The notes under the pieces: generated by a model | What the model was told of the DNA's origin: nothing | The model's input: the letters and a program-made list of their open reading frames with translations, nothing else | The model's database searches: none | Translations under genes and position numbers: made by a program | DNA from: Paenibacillus woosongensis | GTDB taxonomy: Bacteria > Bacillota > Bacilli > Paenibacillales > Paenibacillaceae | Length of the DNA stretch: 64,000 nt | Reading direction: 5' to 3' | Assembly (NCBI RefSeq): GCF_009725165.1 | Contig: NZ_WNZW01000001.1 | Span: forward strand, 682,001 to 746,000 | Shown: positions 1-8,507 of the stretch, piece by piece | Layout: each line of letters starts with the position of its first letter | Position numbering within the stretch: the stretch's first letter is position 1

Positions 1-822
1 CCCATCCATGAATATTTCCGCCTTGTAGCGATGCAGCCCCGGTTCCTTGGCCAGGCCTTGCAGGACAAATCGGTTCTCCCCCCGCTCCAGCGCAACCGTC
101 TTACGCCCGATTTCCCGGTTGTCCTCATACAGGCGAAGCTCGCCGCTGCCGGAAAAAGTACTGCGTATCGCTACCTCGAACGTAAAAGACTCCGCTCTGT
201 ACAGCTTCTCCGGAAGATGCAGCGATTCGACGGCGACATCCTTCCGCTCTTTAGACGGAGCCTGGAGCACGTCGACAGCAATGCCTCTCTCCTTCAGCAT
301 TCTTGCTGCGGAGAGCGCATCTCCTACATTTTCTTCACCGTCCGAGATGACGACGATCCGCTGGTTCCCTTTGCCCCCGAACAGACTGCCGGCCAGTTGA
401 AGACCCTTCTCCAGATGGGTAAAAGCCGCATTCACCTCGGCCCGGGCTCCGCCATCAGACAGCGGCATGGGATCGAGATTTTTCTCGATGGCGCCGTCCA
501 GCCCCGCTGATACGACGGCAATGCTGTCCTGCTCCCCTTTGGCCCCCGCTGCCTGTACGGCCCATGCCAACGCGGCATCCGTATCCTCCATGCTGGCGGA
601 GCGGTCGATCAGAAATACGACTTCCTTATTTTTAACCAATGTAAAGGTCTGAAAACCGGCCAGGGCCAATATGAGCAAAATAACGATCGTCCCCCGCAGG
701 CCGACAGCCCATTTCTTCCTCCCGCCATGCAGGCGGAAATCCGAACGGTACGCGTAAAATGCACCAGCAGCGGCTAAAATCAGCAGCAGCAATACCCACG
801 GATGATTAAATTGAACGCCCAC
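1..822 (-). CDS. VWA-domain membrane protein (BatA/BatB-like), partial at window edge
   Basis: Reading the minus strand from a GTG at 822 gives 274 open codons that run off the window start. The protein opens with two membrane segments (about residues 9-22 and 43-60) and then a von Willebrand A domain whose metal-binding DRSAS motif lies near residue 76, with a second strand ending VVISDGEEN near residue 165. The GTG overlaps the 3' end of the preceding VWA gene by 17 bases and has a GGGGGG ribosome site about nine bases upstream, so translation is probably coupled. VWA proteins next to MoxR ATPases act as substrates or adaptors of the AAA ring; the specific partner here is not known. The C-terminal part lies outside the window. 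Confidence 0.8.
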   Translation of the reverse strand, partial: MGVQFNHPWVLLLLILAAAGAFYAYRSDFRLHGGRKKWAVGLRGTIVILLILALAGFQTFTLVKNKEVVFLIDRSASMEDTDAALAWAVQAAGAKGEQDSIAVVSAGLDGAIEKNLDPMPLSDGGARAEVNAAFTHLEKGLQLAGSLFGGKGNQRIVVISDGEENVGDALSAARMLKERGIAVDVLQAPSKERKDVAVESLHLPEKLYRAESFTFEVAIRSTFSGSGELRLYEDNREIGRKTVALERGENRFVLQGLAKEPGLHRYKAEIFMDG

Positions 823-2857
823 GCTGGTACACCCCCCATTCTGCGATAATGACGATCAGCGCCAGCAATGCGGCCAAATACGTAAGGGAATGCTTGGCAC
901 TTCGCTCAGGATTAGGGCCTACGCCGCCTAAAGCCTTGCCGGAAGCATCCGGGCTAGCAGAACCATCCTCCGAGATCTGGCCTGCGCCTGTGCTGTTCTC
1001 TGTGCCATTTCCTGCGGCCCCGCCTGCGGATGCGCCTCCACTGCCGCCAAAACCAAGCGGCTTCGCCTGGCCGATTGCCGATTCGGACGGATGGGCGATC
1101 ACCTCGAGGTTATATGCGGGCAATACGCTGCCATCCGCGCCTTTCATCTCAAAGCGCCATAAGCCAGGAAGCGGCGGGACGGCTTGTACCGCTGCCAAGC
1201 TGTGGTCTTTAGCGGCCGCCGGAATTGGAGCAGCGCCTATGTCCACAGCATAACCGTCCGCCGCCACCCACGAGGCCTGTGCTGCCTCTACGTTCAACGG
1301 CATCTCCAGCTCCGCGCCGGCAACCATGCGGCCGAGCCCTGTCGTTCTGCCCGCCTGCAGCCACTGGACGGCGTTATTAACCATGACCGGAAACTCCGGA
1401 CGAAGCGGCAAATCGCCGTCGCTTAACGCGAATAGAAAGACCAGCCGGTTAACCCCGTTCTCCGTGCCGGCATAGGCCGCCGGTGTAGAGCCGATTTCCA
1501 TGAGCGGTTTGCCCCATGAAGGCATGTCTCCTGCCAGAACGGCTGCAGCCGGCGGATCATTCAGCGATATATAGCGGGTTACCGGATGGTTGACGACGGT
1601 TGTTCTTCCACTGCCCGGCTGTATCTTCCCGCCATCTCCGCCTAGTGTCCAGGATGGCGTCTCCTTAATCAGGCGGCTCCACTCGCCGGTCTTCAGATAA
1701 GCCGGAGTCATGCCATCGATAATGATCGTATCCGGCTTATCCTTCGGAAGAGCCGGTCCGTTGCCTTCTTCACTATCCGGTTCGTTTGAGGGCGCGCTTG
1801 TCCCAGGCTCCATGCGGGTCACCCTCGCGCCGGACAGCTGGAGCGCTTTTTCCAGGAACAGATTTCCCTCTGATATAAGCAGTACATGGGGAGCTCCGCC
1901 TCTCTCGCGAAAAGCATAAGCCACGTTATCCACCGCATAATCGTCGTCCCGCTCCAGTTTTATTTTATAAACGTCCGAGGCGGGGAGCTCATCGAAGGTA
2001 ACGGTCACAGCCTTGCCACTGTCCACCTTGACGGATTTTGAAGCCAAAAGCTGGCCGTCCCCAAACAGATTCAAGCCGGTTTCAAACGGCCTTGCGCCGT
2101 AATTCCGAATAACCGCGACTCCAGTGCTGTAATCACCGTCATTTTTTATCCCAAACTGCTCTATCGCAGCATTGCTTGTTCCTTCGCCTTTCAGGGATAC
2201 AATCTCCACCGGAGCAGCAAACGAAATATCATCCGCCCGCTCGCTCCACTGTTCATCGGTAAATACGAGCACGCTCGCATCGGGATCGTCCTGAGTCATG
2301 GCCGCGGCAAGCGACATCGTTTCCCGGTAGGCGGCTTTGCCGAACTCGGCCTCCAGCTTGTCTACCTGATCACGGATAGCCCTCTGATCTGTCTCGCGAG
2401 TGAGCAGCACTTCCGGCTCCGTCCCCAGCTTGAGCAAGGTAACCTCGCCATCCGTACCCATCGAGTCGATATATTCATGAACCTTTATCTTGAGACGATC
2501 TAGCGCCGTAGAGGATGCAGGAGTATCCTTTCCCGGTTCTCCATTCCGCTGCCCGCTCATGCTCGCCGAAGCATCGACGACAATGACTGTATGTCCCGAC
2601 AGGCCGCCTTTGACCCAAATGAATGGCGTCATCAGGGCAAGCACAAGCAGCGCCGCGGCCAGAAGCTGCAGCCACAGCAGCAGCCTGTTTTGAAGCTTTT
2701 GCCATGGACGGTTGGCCTCTATATTGCGCAGCACGCGATTCCACAGCATATGGCTGGGAACCAGCGTGTCCACATACTTCCGCTTAAACAGATACATCAG
2801 TATGATCAACGGGATCGCTAAAGCGAACCACAGTCCGGACCAAGAGGCAATTCCCAT
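806..2857 (-). CDS. BatA-like VWA membrane protein
   Basis: The 683-residue protein starts with the BatA-type N-terminus: a membrane segment (about 8-24) followed by a basic, aromatic stretch, then a second membrane segment (about 58-78). A VWA domain follows with the metal-ion site DASAS at residues 95-99. A final membrane helix lies at about 660-675, so the large middle part should face outside. A Ser/Gly/Ala-rich linker occupies about residues 600-650. It is the fourth gene of a block in which MoxR, DUF58 and two VWA proteins follow an ABC transporter; this order is typical of MoxR-AAA chaperone modules. The target process is unknown. Start ATG at 2857 is preceded by AAGGAGGTG. Confidence 0.85.
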   Translation of the reverse strand: MGIASWSGLWFALAIPLIILMYLFKRKYVDTLVPSHMLWNRVLRNIEANRPWQKLQNRLLLWLQLLAAALLVLALMTPFIWVKGGLSGHTVIVVDASASMSGQRNGEPGKDTPASSTALDRLKIKVHEYIDSMGTDGEVTLLKLGTEPEVLLTRETDQRAIRDQVDKLEAEFGKAAYRETMSLAAAMTQDDPDASVLVFTDEQWSERADDISFAAPVEIVSLKGEGTSNAAIEQFGIKNDGDYSTGVAVIRNYGARPFETGLNLFGDGQLLASKSVKVDSGKAVTVTFDELPASDVYKIKLERDDDYAVDNVAYAFRERGGAPHVLLISEGNLFLEKALQLSGARVTRMEPGTSAPSNEPDSEEGNGPALPKDKPDTIIIDGMTPAYLKTGEWSRLIKETPSWTLGGDGGKIQPGSGRTTVVNHPVTRYISLNDPPAAAVLAGDMPSWGKPLMEIGSTPAAYAGTENGVNRLVFLFALSDGDLPLRPEFPVMVNNAVQWLQAGRTTGLGRMVAGAELEMPLNVEAAQASWVAADGYAVDIGAAPIPAAAKDHSLAAVQAVPPLPGLWRFEMKGADGSVLPAYNLEVIAHPSESAIGQAKPLGFGGSGGASAGGAAGNGTENSTGAGQISEDGSASPDASGKALGGVGPNPERSAKHSLTYLAALLALIVIIAEWGVYQRGRSI

Positions 2858-2896
2858 CCCTTCACCTCCTTCTTGTTGCCTAAGTCTCGCATATTG

Positions 2897-3886
2897 CTAG
2901 CCGAGCACCCCAGCTCCGCGCAGCGTTTCGAAGATCCCTGTCTCTAGCGGAACACCCGTGTTCACCTGTATATAAAAAATAGCCCGCTCGCTGCAGAATC
3001 GCGCAATTTCCGCTTGATATGCCTGCAGCGTTCGTCTGTATTCCTCCAGCACTTTTCCGGTCAGGGCTATTTCCTTGCCCGTCCCAAGCTCGCTGTCCAC
3101 CAGCCGCAAATCTCCGCTTAAGGCAGGCGAGATTTCCTCCGGCGATAATATGTGGACCAGAAGGATTTCCTGCCCCGCAGCAAGGTAATAAGACAATGCC
3201 TCAGCCAGCTCATCTATTCCTCCGTCCAGCCAGAAATCGGAAAAGATCCAGGTCATTCCCGGCTGCTTCGGAAGCGCTTTGGGCTGACGCAGCGCTTGGG
3301 ACAATCGGCCCTCGCCGCCAGGCTCCGCCGATTGCAGAAACGAAAACAACCGGGCGGCCGATGCTTTCCCGCGTACAGGCGACAGCTGCCTAGCTACCTC
3401 CGAGTCGAAAACGGCTGCCTGCACGCGGTCATATGACGCTAGCGCCATATAGCCAACCGAAGCGGCAAGCCGCTTCGCGTAAATCAGCTTGTTCCGGTCT
3501 GCTTTGTTCCAGCCGGTTTGATTGCTGCCGGGTTTGTTCCCGTCAGGCTTGTTATCATCAGACGTTAGCCCGTCCGCCAGGCTGGACGCCCCGCTGCCCC
3601 CAAAATCCATCGAGGCGGATGCGTCTACATACAGACTAACCTGCAGCTCCTGCTCGTCCCAATACTGGCGTACGAAAGGCCGGCCCGTCCGTGAATAGAC
3701 GCCCCAGTCGAAGCGGCGGATGTCGTCCCCAGGCGCGTATTCGCGGTAATCGGCAAATTCGAGAGACGAGCCAAAACGGCTGGAGCGCCTCTTGCCCTGC
3801 ATCGTTCCGCGAACCCGCCGCTTGGAGTCGATCGACAGCCGTTCGAGGCGGGGGAGAAGCGAGGGCGGAAGAAGAGGCTCGCTCAT
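2897..3886 (-). CDS. DUF58 domain protein (MoxR partner)
   Basis: The 329-residue soluble protein carries the DUF58 signature: a YREYAPGDDIRRFDWGVYSR segment at about 48-66, immediately followed by a VWA-like fold with the DASAS motif at 88-92. DUF58 proteins are almost always encoded beside MoxR ATPases, as here, where the ATG overlaps the moxR stop by four bases (ATGA). A hydrophilic Asn/Lys/Asp-rich insert at about 105-135 looks like a loop that varies within the family. Function is inferred from context as an adaptor of the MoxR ring. Confidence 0.9.
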   Translation of the reverse strand: MSEPLLPPSLLPRLERLSIDSKRRVRGTMQGKRRSSRFGSSLEFADYREYAPGDDIRRFDWGVYSRTGRPFVRQYWDEQELQVSLYVDASASMDFGGSGASSLADGLTSDDNKPDGNKPGSNQTGWNKADRNKLIYAKRLAASVGYMALASYDRVQAAVFDSEVARQLSPVRGKASAARLFSFLQSAEPGGEGRLSQALRQPKALPKQPGMTWIFSDFWLDGGIDELAEALSYYLAAGQEILLVHILSPEEISPALSGDLRLVDSELGTGKEIALTGKVLEEYRRTLQAYQAEIARFCSERAIFYIQVNTGVPLETGIFETLRGAGVLG

Positions 3887-4878
3887 CTTCTCGCCCCCTC
3901 AAGCGAAGACAGAATGTCCTCGATTAGCGAATCCGTGGAAACTCCCAGCGCTTGTCCCTCAAAATTTAGAAACAGGCGGTGGCGCAGCGCGGGAACGGCA
4001 ACCGCTGCAATATCTCCCGTGGATACATGCATCCTTCCCTTAGAAATTGCTCTTACCTTGGCCACCGACACGATCGACTGAATTCCGCGCGGTCCGGATC
4101 CGAAGCGCAAATACTTGCGGACGGAATCCGGAGCCGAAGTCTCCTCGGGATGCGTCATCATCAGCAGGCGCACTCCGTAATCCAGCACATCGTCGGCAAG
4201 CAGGACCTCCTTCGCGGCCTGCCTGATTTCCAGCAGCTCGCTGGCCGAAGCCAGCTTGTCGGCCGTCGGCTGGCTGCTGGAAGTCGTGCGGCGGACGATC
4301 TCCTTCAACTCGTCAGGCGAGGGATAGCTGACATGGATCTTCAGCAGGAAGCGATCCAGCTGCGCCTCTGGCAAAGGATAAGTCCCCTCGTTCTCCAACG
4401 GATTCTGCGTTGCCAGCACAAAAAACGGCTGCGGCAACCTGTGCGTCTCTCCGCCAACGGTCACCGTCTGCTCCTGCATCGCCTCAAGCATAGCGCTCTG
4501 CGTCTTCGGCGTAGCCCGGTTAATCTCGTCCGCAAGCACGATGCTGCTGAATACGGGCCCGGGCTGAAAGACGGTATCCGTGCTGCCCTGCGGGCCGAAG
4601 CGAATGACATTCGTCCCGGTAATATCGCTCGGCATCAGGTCGGGCGTAAACTGAATTCGCGAGAACGACAGGTCGAGCGTATCGGCAATCGTCCGGACGA
4701 GCATCGTCTTGCCGAGTCCCGGAATGCCTTCAAGCAGCGCATGTCCGCCGGCAAAGACGCACCAGAGCAGCTGCTCTACGATCTCCTCCTGGCCCACGAT
4801 GACCTTTCCAATCTGCTTCCGCACGCCGGATATCGTATTTTTCCATGACTCCACCTGCGCATTTGCTTCCAACATCAT
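3883..4878 (-). CDS. MoxR family AAA+ ATPase
   Basis: This 331-residue ATPase shows Walker A GIPGLGKTML at residues 51-60 and Walker B IVLADEINRATPK at about 113-125, with the sensor-1 region in VLATQNPLENEG. MoxR ATPases act as chaperones that mature enzyme complexes or envelope machinery together with VWA partners. It sits between the coiled-coil membrane protein and the DUF58 gene; the gene overlaps DUF58 by four bases. Length and motifs are normal for the family. Confidence 0.95.
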   Translation of the reverse strand: MMLEANAQVESWKNTISGVRKQIGKVIVGQEEIVEQLLWCVFAGGHALLEGIPGLGKTMLVRTIADTLDLSFSRIQFTPDLMPSDITGTNVIRFGPQGSTDTVFQPGPVFSSIVLADEINRATPKTQSAMLEAMQEQTVTVGGETHRLPQPFFVLATQNPLENEGTYPLPEAQLDRFLLKIHVSYPSPDELKEIVRRTTSSSQPTADKLASASELLEIRQAAKEVLLADDVLDYGVRLLMMTHPEETSAPDSVRKYLRFGSGPRGIQSIVSVAKVRAISKGRMHVSTGDIAAVAVPALRHRLFLNFEGQALGVSTDSLIEDILSSLEGARR

Positions 4879-4903
4879 AAGTCCCCCTTCTCCTCATCCT
4901 CGA

Positions 4904-6583
4904 CTAATATCCCGGGTCTATTTCTGTAAAATAGCTCTCCACCAGGCTCTGCACGCTTATCGGAAGCTCGCTCCGCTCCAGAGAGCGCTTGGCCTCGGCA
5001 GCGTAGTCGCTGTACACCTCGTCATAGGGCCGGCTCTCGCCGTCAAATACGGGCGATTTGCCGCCCTTTTGCACATCTCCGCCGCTGCCGTGAATTTCGC
5101 CGCTGTCCCGCTCAACGTTGCCGCTGCCCTTCAAATCGCGCGGCGTCGTCACGAGCTCGCGTCCGCCGCTGCCGAGTCCAGCGCCCTGCCCGCCGCTGCC
5201 GTTACCGCTGCCTCTTCCAGATCCAGAGCCCTGACCACTACCCTGGCCACTGCCCTGACCCTGACCTTGACCTTGACCTTGGCCTTGGCCCTGTCCCGAA
5301 CCGCTGCCAGCTCCGCCTTCGCCGGATGCTTCGCTTCCCGGTTCCCCGCCGGCCAGCATAGCTTCGCCGGCCCACTGCTCGGCAATTCCACCCATGCTCC
5401 ACGTATCGGACACCGCAAGCCCGGAGGCGGCCATCTGCTCCGCCAGCCCCATCCCTTGCTCAGCCAGCGCGGCGGCCAAAGCGGCCGCAGCCTCAGCTTG
5501 GTTAAGGTCGGAATTCAGGCCGGCCATACTCTCTTGAATCGCTTGCTCCAGAAGCTCCAGAGCCTGCTCTATTTCTTGCGGAGTTCCCTTCTCTAGCGCC
5601 TCGGCTGCTTTTTTTAAAGCTTCGGCGAGACGCTGAGCCTTCTCATCATTCTGAGGAGCGGCTTCTGCGATTTGCTGCAAATCCTCAGCCAGACGCTTGC
5701 GCTCCTCTGTGGACATGGCAGCAGCCTTTTTACGGAATTCCTCCATTTTCTCGCTCATGGATTGCTGATTTTGCTGCTTCATAGACTCTGCCAGGCCCTG
5801 GGAAAGCGGATTGGTTTTCCAGTCTTCCAGCCATTTCTCCATCTCCTGCTGCTTCAGCTCTATTTTGTCGGACATTTCCTTTAGGCTCTTCATCGCATGC
5901 TCTACGCTATCGAGCGCCTCTTCCGGTTCTTTACTGAGTTCCAGCGCCCGCCGCAGCTCGGCGATTTCCTTCGCCAACGCCTCCTTCGCGATGGGCTCAA
6001 GCTTGTGCGCCTCCAGCTCCTTCAGCTTATCCTCCGTCTCTTGCTGCTGAGCGTTCACCCATTCCCTCTGCTCCTTGCGCTTGGCGAGCTCCTGCTGCAT
6101 CGGATTCGGCAGGATAGTCAAAATGACGAGCGCCATGAACAGGCAGGCGGCCGAGAGCCAAAATTTACGGCGAACCGGGAATGGCAGACGCCGCTTGATT
6201 TCCCTAATGTAGGCTGAACCGTATTGAGCGGCTTGCGCCCGCTGCCATTTTGCCGCTAATGCGTCGGATTCGCCATACGCCAAAGCCGTCGCCATGTCGT
6301 CGCGCGGCTCTTCATCGGCAATCGCCCGGTCCATCATGCGAGCTGCCTCCGGCAAGGATACTCGTTTGGCAAAGTACCCCCATAACAGCCCGGATAGCGC
6401 AAAGAGCACGACTAGCACAGCTCCTTGCCACAGCAAGCCTTCCAGCGGCCATAAACGCCCGGCGGCAAACCACAGCAGCACGGCTCCAAGCCCGGCAAGC
6501 AGTCCGCAGCGTGTCCCTTTCCAGGCTTCGAGCCACTGCATGCGGCGCCTGACGATGTTAAGCTGCTCGTAAATTTCCTTCAT
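4904..6583 (-). CDS. Membrane-anchored coiled-coil protein with Gly/Gln repeat, unknown function
   Basis: Start taken as ATG at 6583, which has GGGAGGTG seven bases upstream; an in-frame ATG at 6616 lacks a good site. Two membrane helices lie at about residues 28-44 and 50-68 and a third at about 145-162. Residues 175-390 are highly charged (Glu, Lys, Gln) and predicted coiled coil. A run of GQ and GS dipeptides lies at about 428-455, then a conserved-looking C-terminal tail. It lies between the ABC permease and moxR and is probably a structural or substrate-presenting part of that system. I recognise no named family beyond similarity to long coiled-coil membrane proteins seen beside MoxR operons. 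Confidence 0.8.
   Translation of the reverse strand: MKEIYEQLNIVRRRMQWLEAWKGTRCGLLAGLGAVLLWFAAGRLWPLEGLLWQGAVLVVLFALSGLLWGYFAKRVSLPEAARMMDRAIADEEPRDDMATALAYGESDALAAKWQRAQAAQYGSAYIREIKRRLPFPVRRKFWLSAACLFMALVILTILPNPMQQELAKRKEQREWVNAQQQETEDKLKELEAHKLEPIAKEALAKEIAELRRALELSKEPEEALDSVEHAMKSLKEMSDKIELKQQEMEKWLEDWKTNPLSQGLAESMKQQNQQSMSEKMEEFRKKAAAMSTEERKRLAEDLQQIAEAAPQNDEKAQRLAEALKKAAEALEKGTPQEIEQALELLEQAIQESMAGLNSDLNQAEAAAALAAALAEQGMGLAEQMAASGLAVSDTWSMGGIAEQWAGEAMLAGGEPGSEASGEGGAGSGSGQGQGQGQGQGQGQGSGQGSGQGSGSGRGSGNGSGGQGAGLGSGGRELVTTPRDLKGSGNVERDSGEIHGSGGDVQKGGKSPVFDGESRPYDEVYSDYAAEAKRSLERSELPISVQSLVESYFTEIDPGY
5226..5300. repeat. GC-rich tandem hexamer tract coding for GQ/GS repeats
   Basis: A run of near-identical six-base units (CTGACC, CTTGAC, CTGGCC variants) encodes alternating Gly-Gln and Gly-Ser in the coiled-coil protein. 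It is in frame and should change length by slippage without breaking the reading frame. Confidence 0.7.
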
Positions 6584-6640
6584 GCTGCCCACCTCCCTTC
6601 CTCCATCGTTCTGCAACCTATTACCTAGAGCGGCTATTGT

Positions 6641-7582
6641 TTATTTCTCTGCCTGCTCATGCTCTTGCGGTTCCCAGTCCGTCTGCAGCCGCTTCTTGAT
6701 CCTGACTCGTCTGACCGGGCGAATATAACGGATGGCCAGCCACAGCGCCAATATAATTACAACACTGTATACAAGCAGGAACTCCTGCCACAGCTGGATC
6801 GGCGCACCGGCTTGCTGGCTGCCCCACCGCGTCAAAAAGATGGAATCCGAAAACGAAGGTTCAAAAATGCTGATCAATGCTCCCGCAGGATTAAGCCCTA
6901 GAATGAATCCGATCCACGAGTAATCCGGCGCCATCGTCGTCCCCGAAGCATAATAATTAGCCTGGACTACGCCCATGGCAAGCAAGTAAATGATCCCGGT
7001 AATGAGGAAAATAACAAGCCCTACGCCATAAGTCATAATGACCGCGACGATCGTCCGCTTGAACAGTGTGGAGAACAGCACACCCAGCGAACCGAGCAGC
7101 AGCATGATAAACAAATAAAACAGAAAAACGAATACAAGCTGCTTCGGGGCGACTCCCCCGTAAAGAAACGCAATGCTGTACACAGGCAGCGTCGCCAAAA
7201 TGACCAGCGTCATGAAGCTCAAAGAGGATACCAGTTTGCTCAAAATAATCGTCGACGAGCTCTGCTGTGTCGTCAGCAGCATGTTCAGGGTCTGCTTCTC
7301 CCGCTCCCCGCTAATGACTCCAGCCGTTAACGCAGGCGTCATAAATGCGATAAGAACAAGCTGGGCGATGCTGAGCGCGTAGAACATGACACGGCTGGTG
7401 CCTGGATCAATCCGCCCTGACAATCCGGCTCCGCTGCTCATCATGACATAAATGATGCCCATCGCCAGAAGTCCCATGACCAGTACGTATGCAAACACCG
7501 TCACCGCGGAACGGGAGGTGCGCATTCTCAGTCTGAACTCCTTATCCATCACGGGATTGATTAGAATTCTACGCCAATCCAT
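6641..7582 (-). CDS. ABC-2 type transporter permease
   Basis: ATG at 7582 (sequence MDWRRILINPVMDKE) is chosen because a GGGGGG site lies upstream; it overlaps the ATPase gene by 14 bases. The 313-residue product has six hydrophobic segments in the ABC-2 pattern, including helices at about 20-45, 70-95, 115-140, 150-175, 185-215 and 280-300, and the conserved cytoplasmic GVISGEREKQTLNMLLTT loop between the second and third helix. Export is expected; the substrate is not evident. It pairs with the ATPase just upstream. Confidence 0.9.
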   Translation of the reverse strand: MDWRRILINPVMDKEFRLRMRTSRSAVTVFAYVLVMGLLAMGIIYVMMSSGAGLSGRIDPGTSRVMFYALSIAQLVLIAFMTPALTAGVISGEREKQTLNMLLTTQQSSSTIILSKLVSSLSFMTLVILATLPVYSIAFLYGGVAPKQLVFVFLFYLFIMLLLGSLGVLFSTLFKRTIVAVIMTYGVGLVIFLITGIIYLLAMGVVQANYYASGTTMAPDYSWIGFILGLNPAGALISIFEPSFSDSIFLTRWGSQQAGAPIQLWQEFLLVYSVVIILALWLAIRYIRPVRRVRIKKRLQTDWEPQEHEQAEK

Positions 7583-8507
7583 CCGACGCGCCCCCCTTCG
7601 TGATCTCCAGGAATACATCCTCGAGATTCGTCTGTGCTTCATGGAAAGATACGACCCCATAACCTGCGCCAATGACTTTGTTCAACAGCTGGGCCTGCTC
7701 GGCGTCTCCGCCGCCGAAATGCACATGAACCCCTGTTTCGTCGCTCAGCACCTGGCTGACATGGCGCTCATCCCGCAGCATGGCGGCGAGCTCGTCTCCG
7801 CGGTCCATGACACGAATATGCAGGACCCGCTTGACACGCAGGCGATTTTGAATGTCAGCCACCTTGCCTTGAGCAACCATCTCGCCGTGCTCAATGACGC
7901 CGATTTCATCCACCATCTCCGCAAGCTCGGGCAGAATATGCGATGAAATGATAATCGTCTTGCCCATCAGCTTCAGTTCTTTCAAAATCTCTCTCATTTC
8001 GATTCGCGCCCGCGGATCGAGGCCGGATGCCGGCTCATCGAGGATGAGCACGTCAGGGTCATGTACAAGGCAGCGGGCCAGGCACAGCCGCTGTTTCATG
8101 CCGCGGGACAAGCTGTCCACGTAGGCATCCCGTTTATCGCTTAAATTAACCAAGTCCAGCAGTTGGGGAATAAGCTTCTCGCGTTCAGGCCGCGGAATCC
8201 CGTAACTGGCTCCGTAGAAATGAAGGTATTCCGTCGTTCTGAATTGGTCATATACCCCGAAGAAATCCGGCATATAACCTATTCTCTTGCGTACCTCATG
8301 CGGCTGCTCAGTCACCTCGAAGCCGCCAACCGATGCCGTGCCAGAGGTCGGCAGCAGCAGCGTTGCCAGGATCGACATCGTCGTTGATTTGCCTGCTCCG
8401 TTCGGCCCGACAAAGCCGAAAACAGTTCCTTTGGAAATGGAAATATTCACCGACTTCAGCGCTTCGAAACCGCCGTAAGTTTTAGTTAAATTACGTATCT
8501 CGATCAT
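7569..8507 (-). CDS. ABC transporter ATP-binding protein
   Basis: Start at ATG 8507 (MIEIRNLTKTYGG), with AAAGGGGAG upstream and an ATGA overlap with the previous gene; in-frame ATGs further up would lie inside that gene. Walker A is GPNGAGKSTT at about residues 36-45, the signature is LSRGMKQRL near 135 and Walker B is DVLILDEPASGLDP near 156. The roughly 90-residue C-terminal extension after the ATPase core is typical of ABC-2 (GldA/CcmA-like) exporters. It forms a pair with the downstream permease. Confidence 0.95.
   Translation of the reverse strand: MIEIRNLTKTYGGFEALKSVNISISKGTVFGFVGPNGAGKSTTMSILATLLLPTSGTASVGGFEVTEQPHEVRKRIGYMPDFFGVYDQFRTTEYLHFYGASYGIPRPEREKLIPQLLDLVNLSDKRDAYVDSLSRGMKQRLCLARCLVHDPDVLILDEPASGLDPRARIEMREILKELKLMGKTIIISSHILPELAEMVDEIGVIEHGEMVAQGKVADIQNRLRVKRVLHIRVMDRGDELAAMLRDERHVSQVLSDETGVHVHFGGGDAEQAQLLNKVIGAGYGVVSFHEAQTNLEDVFLEITKGGASDGLA

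Noticed and set aside
3979..4848. 289-codon open frame on the plus strand opposite the MoxR gene
   Set aside because: No ribosome site or protein pattern; it is the high-GC antisense frame of a clear ATPase gene.
4709..5596. 295-codon plus-strand frame across the MoxR/coiled-coil junction
   Set aside because: Low-complexity Ala/Leu/Thr sequence from the antisense of the Gly/Gln repeat; no domain.
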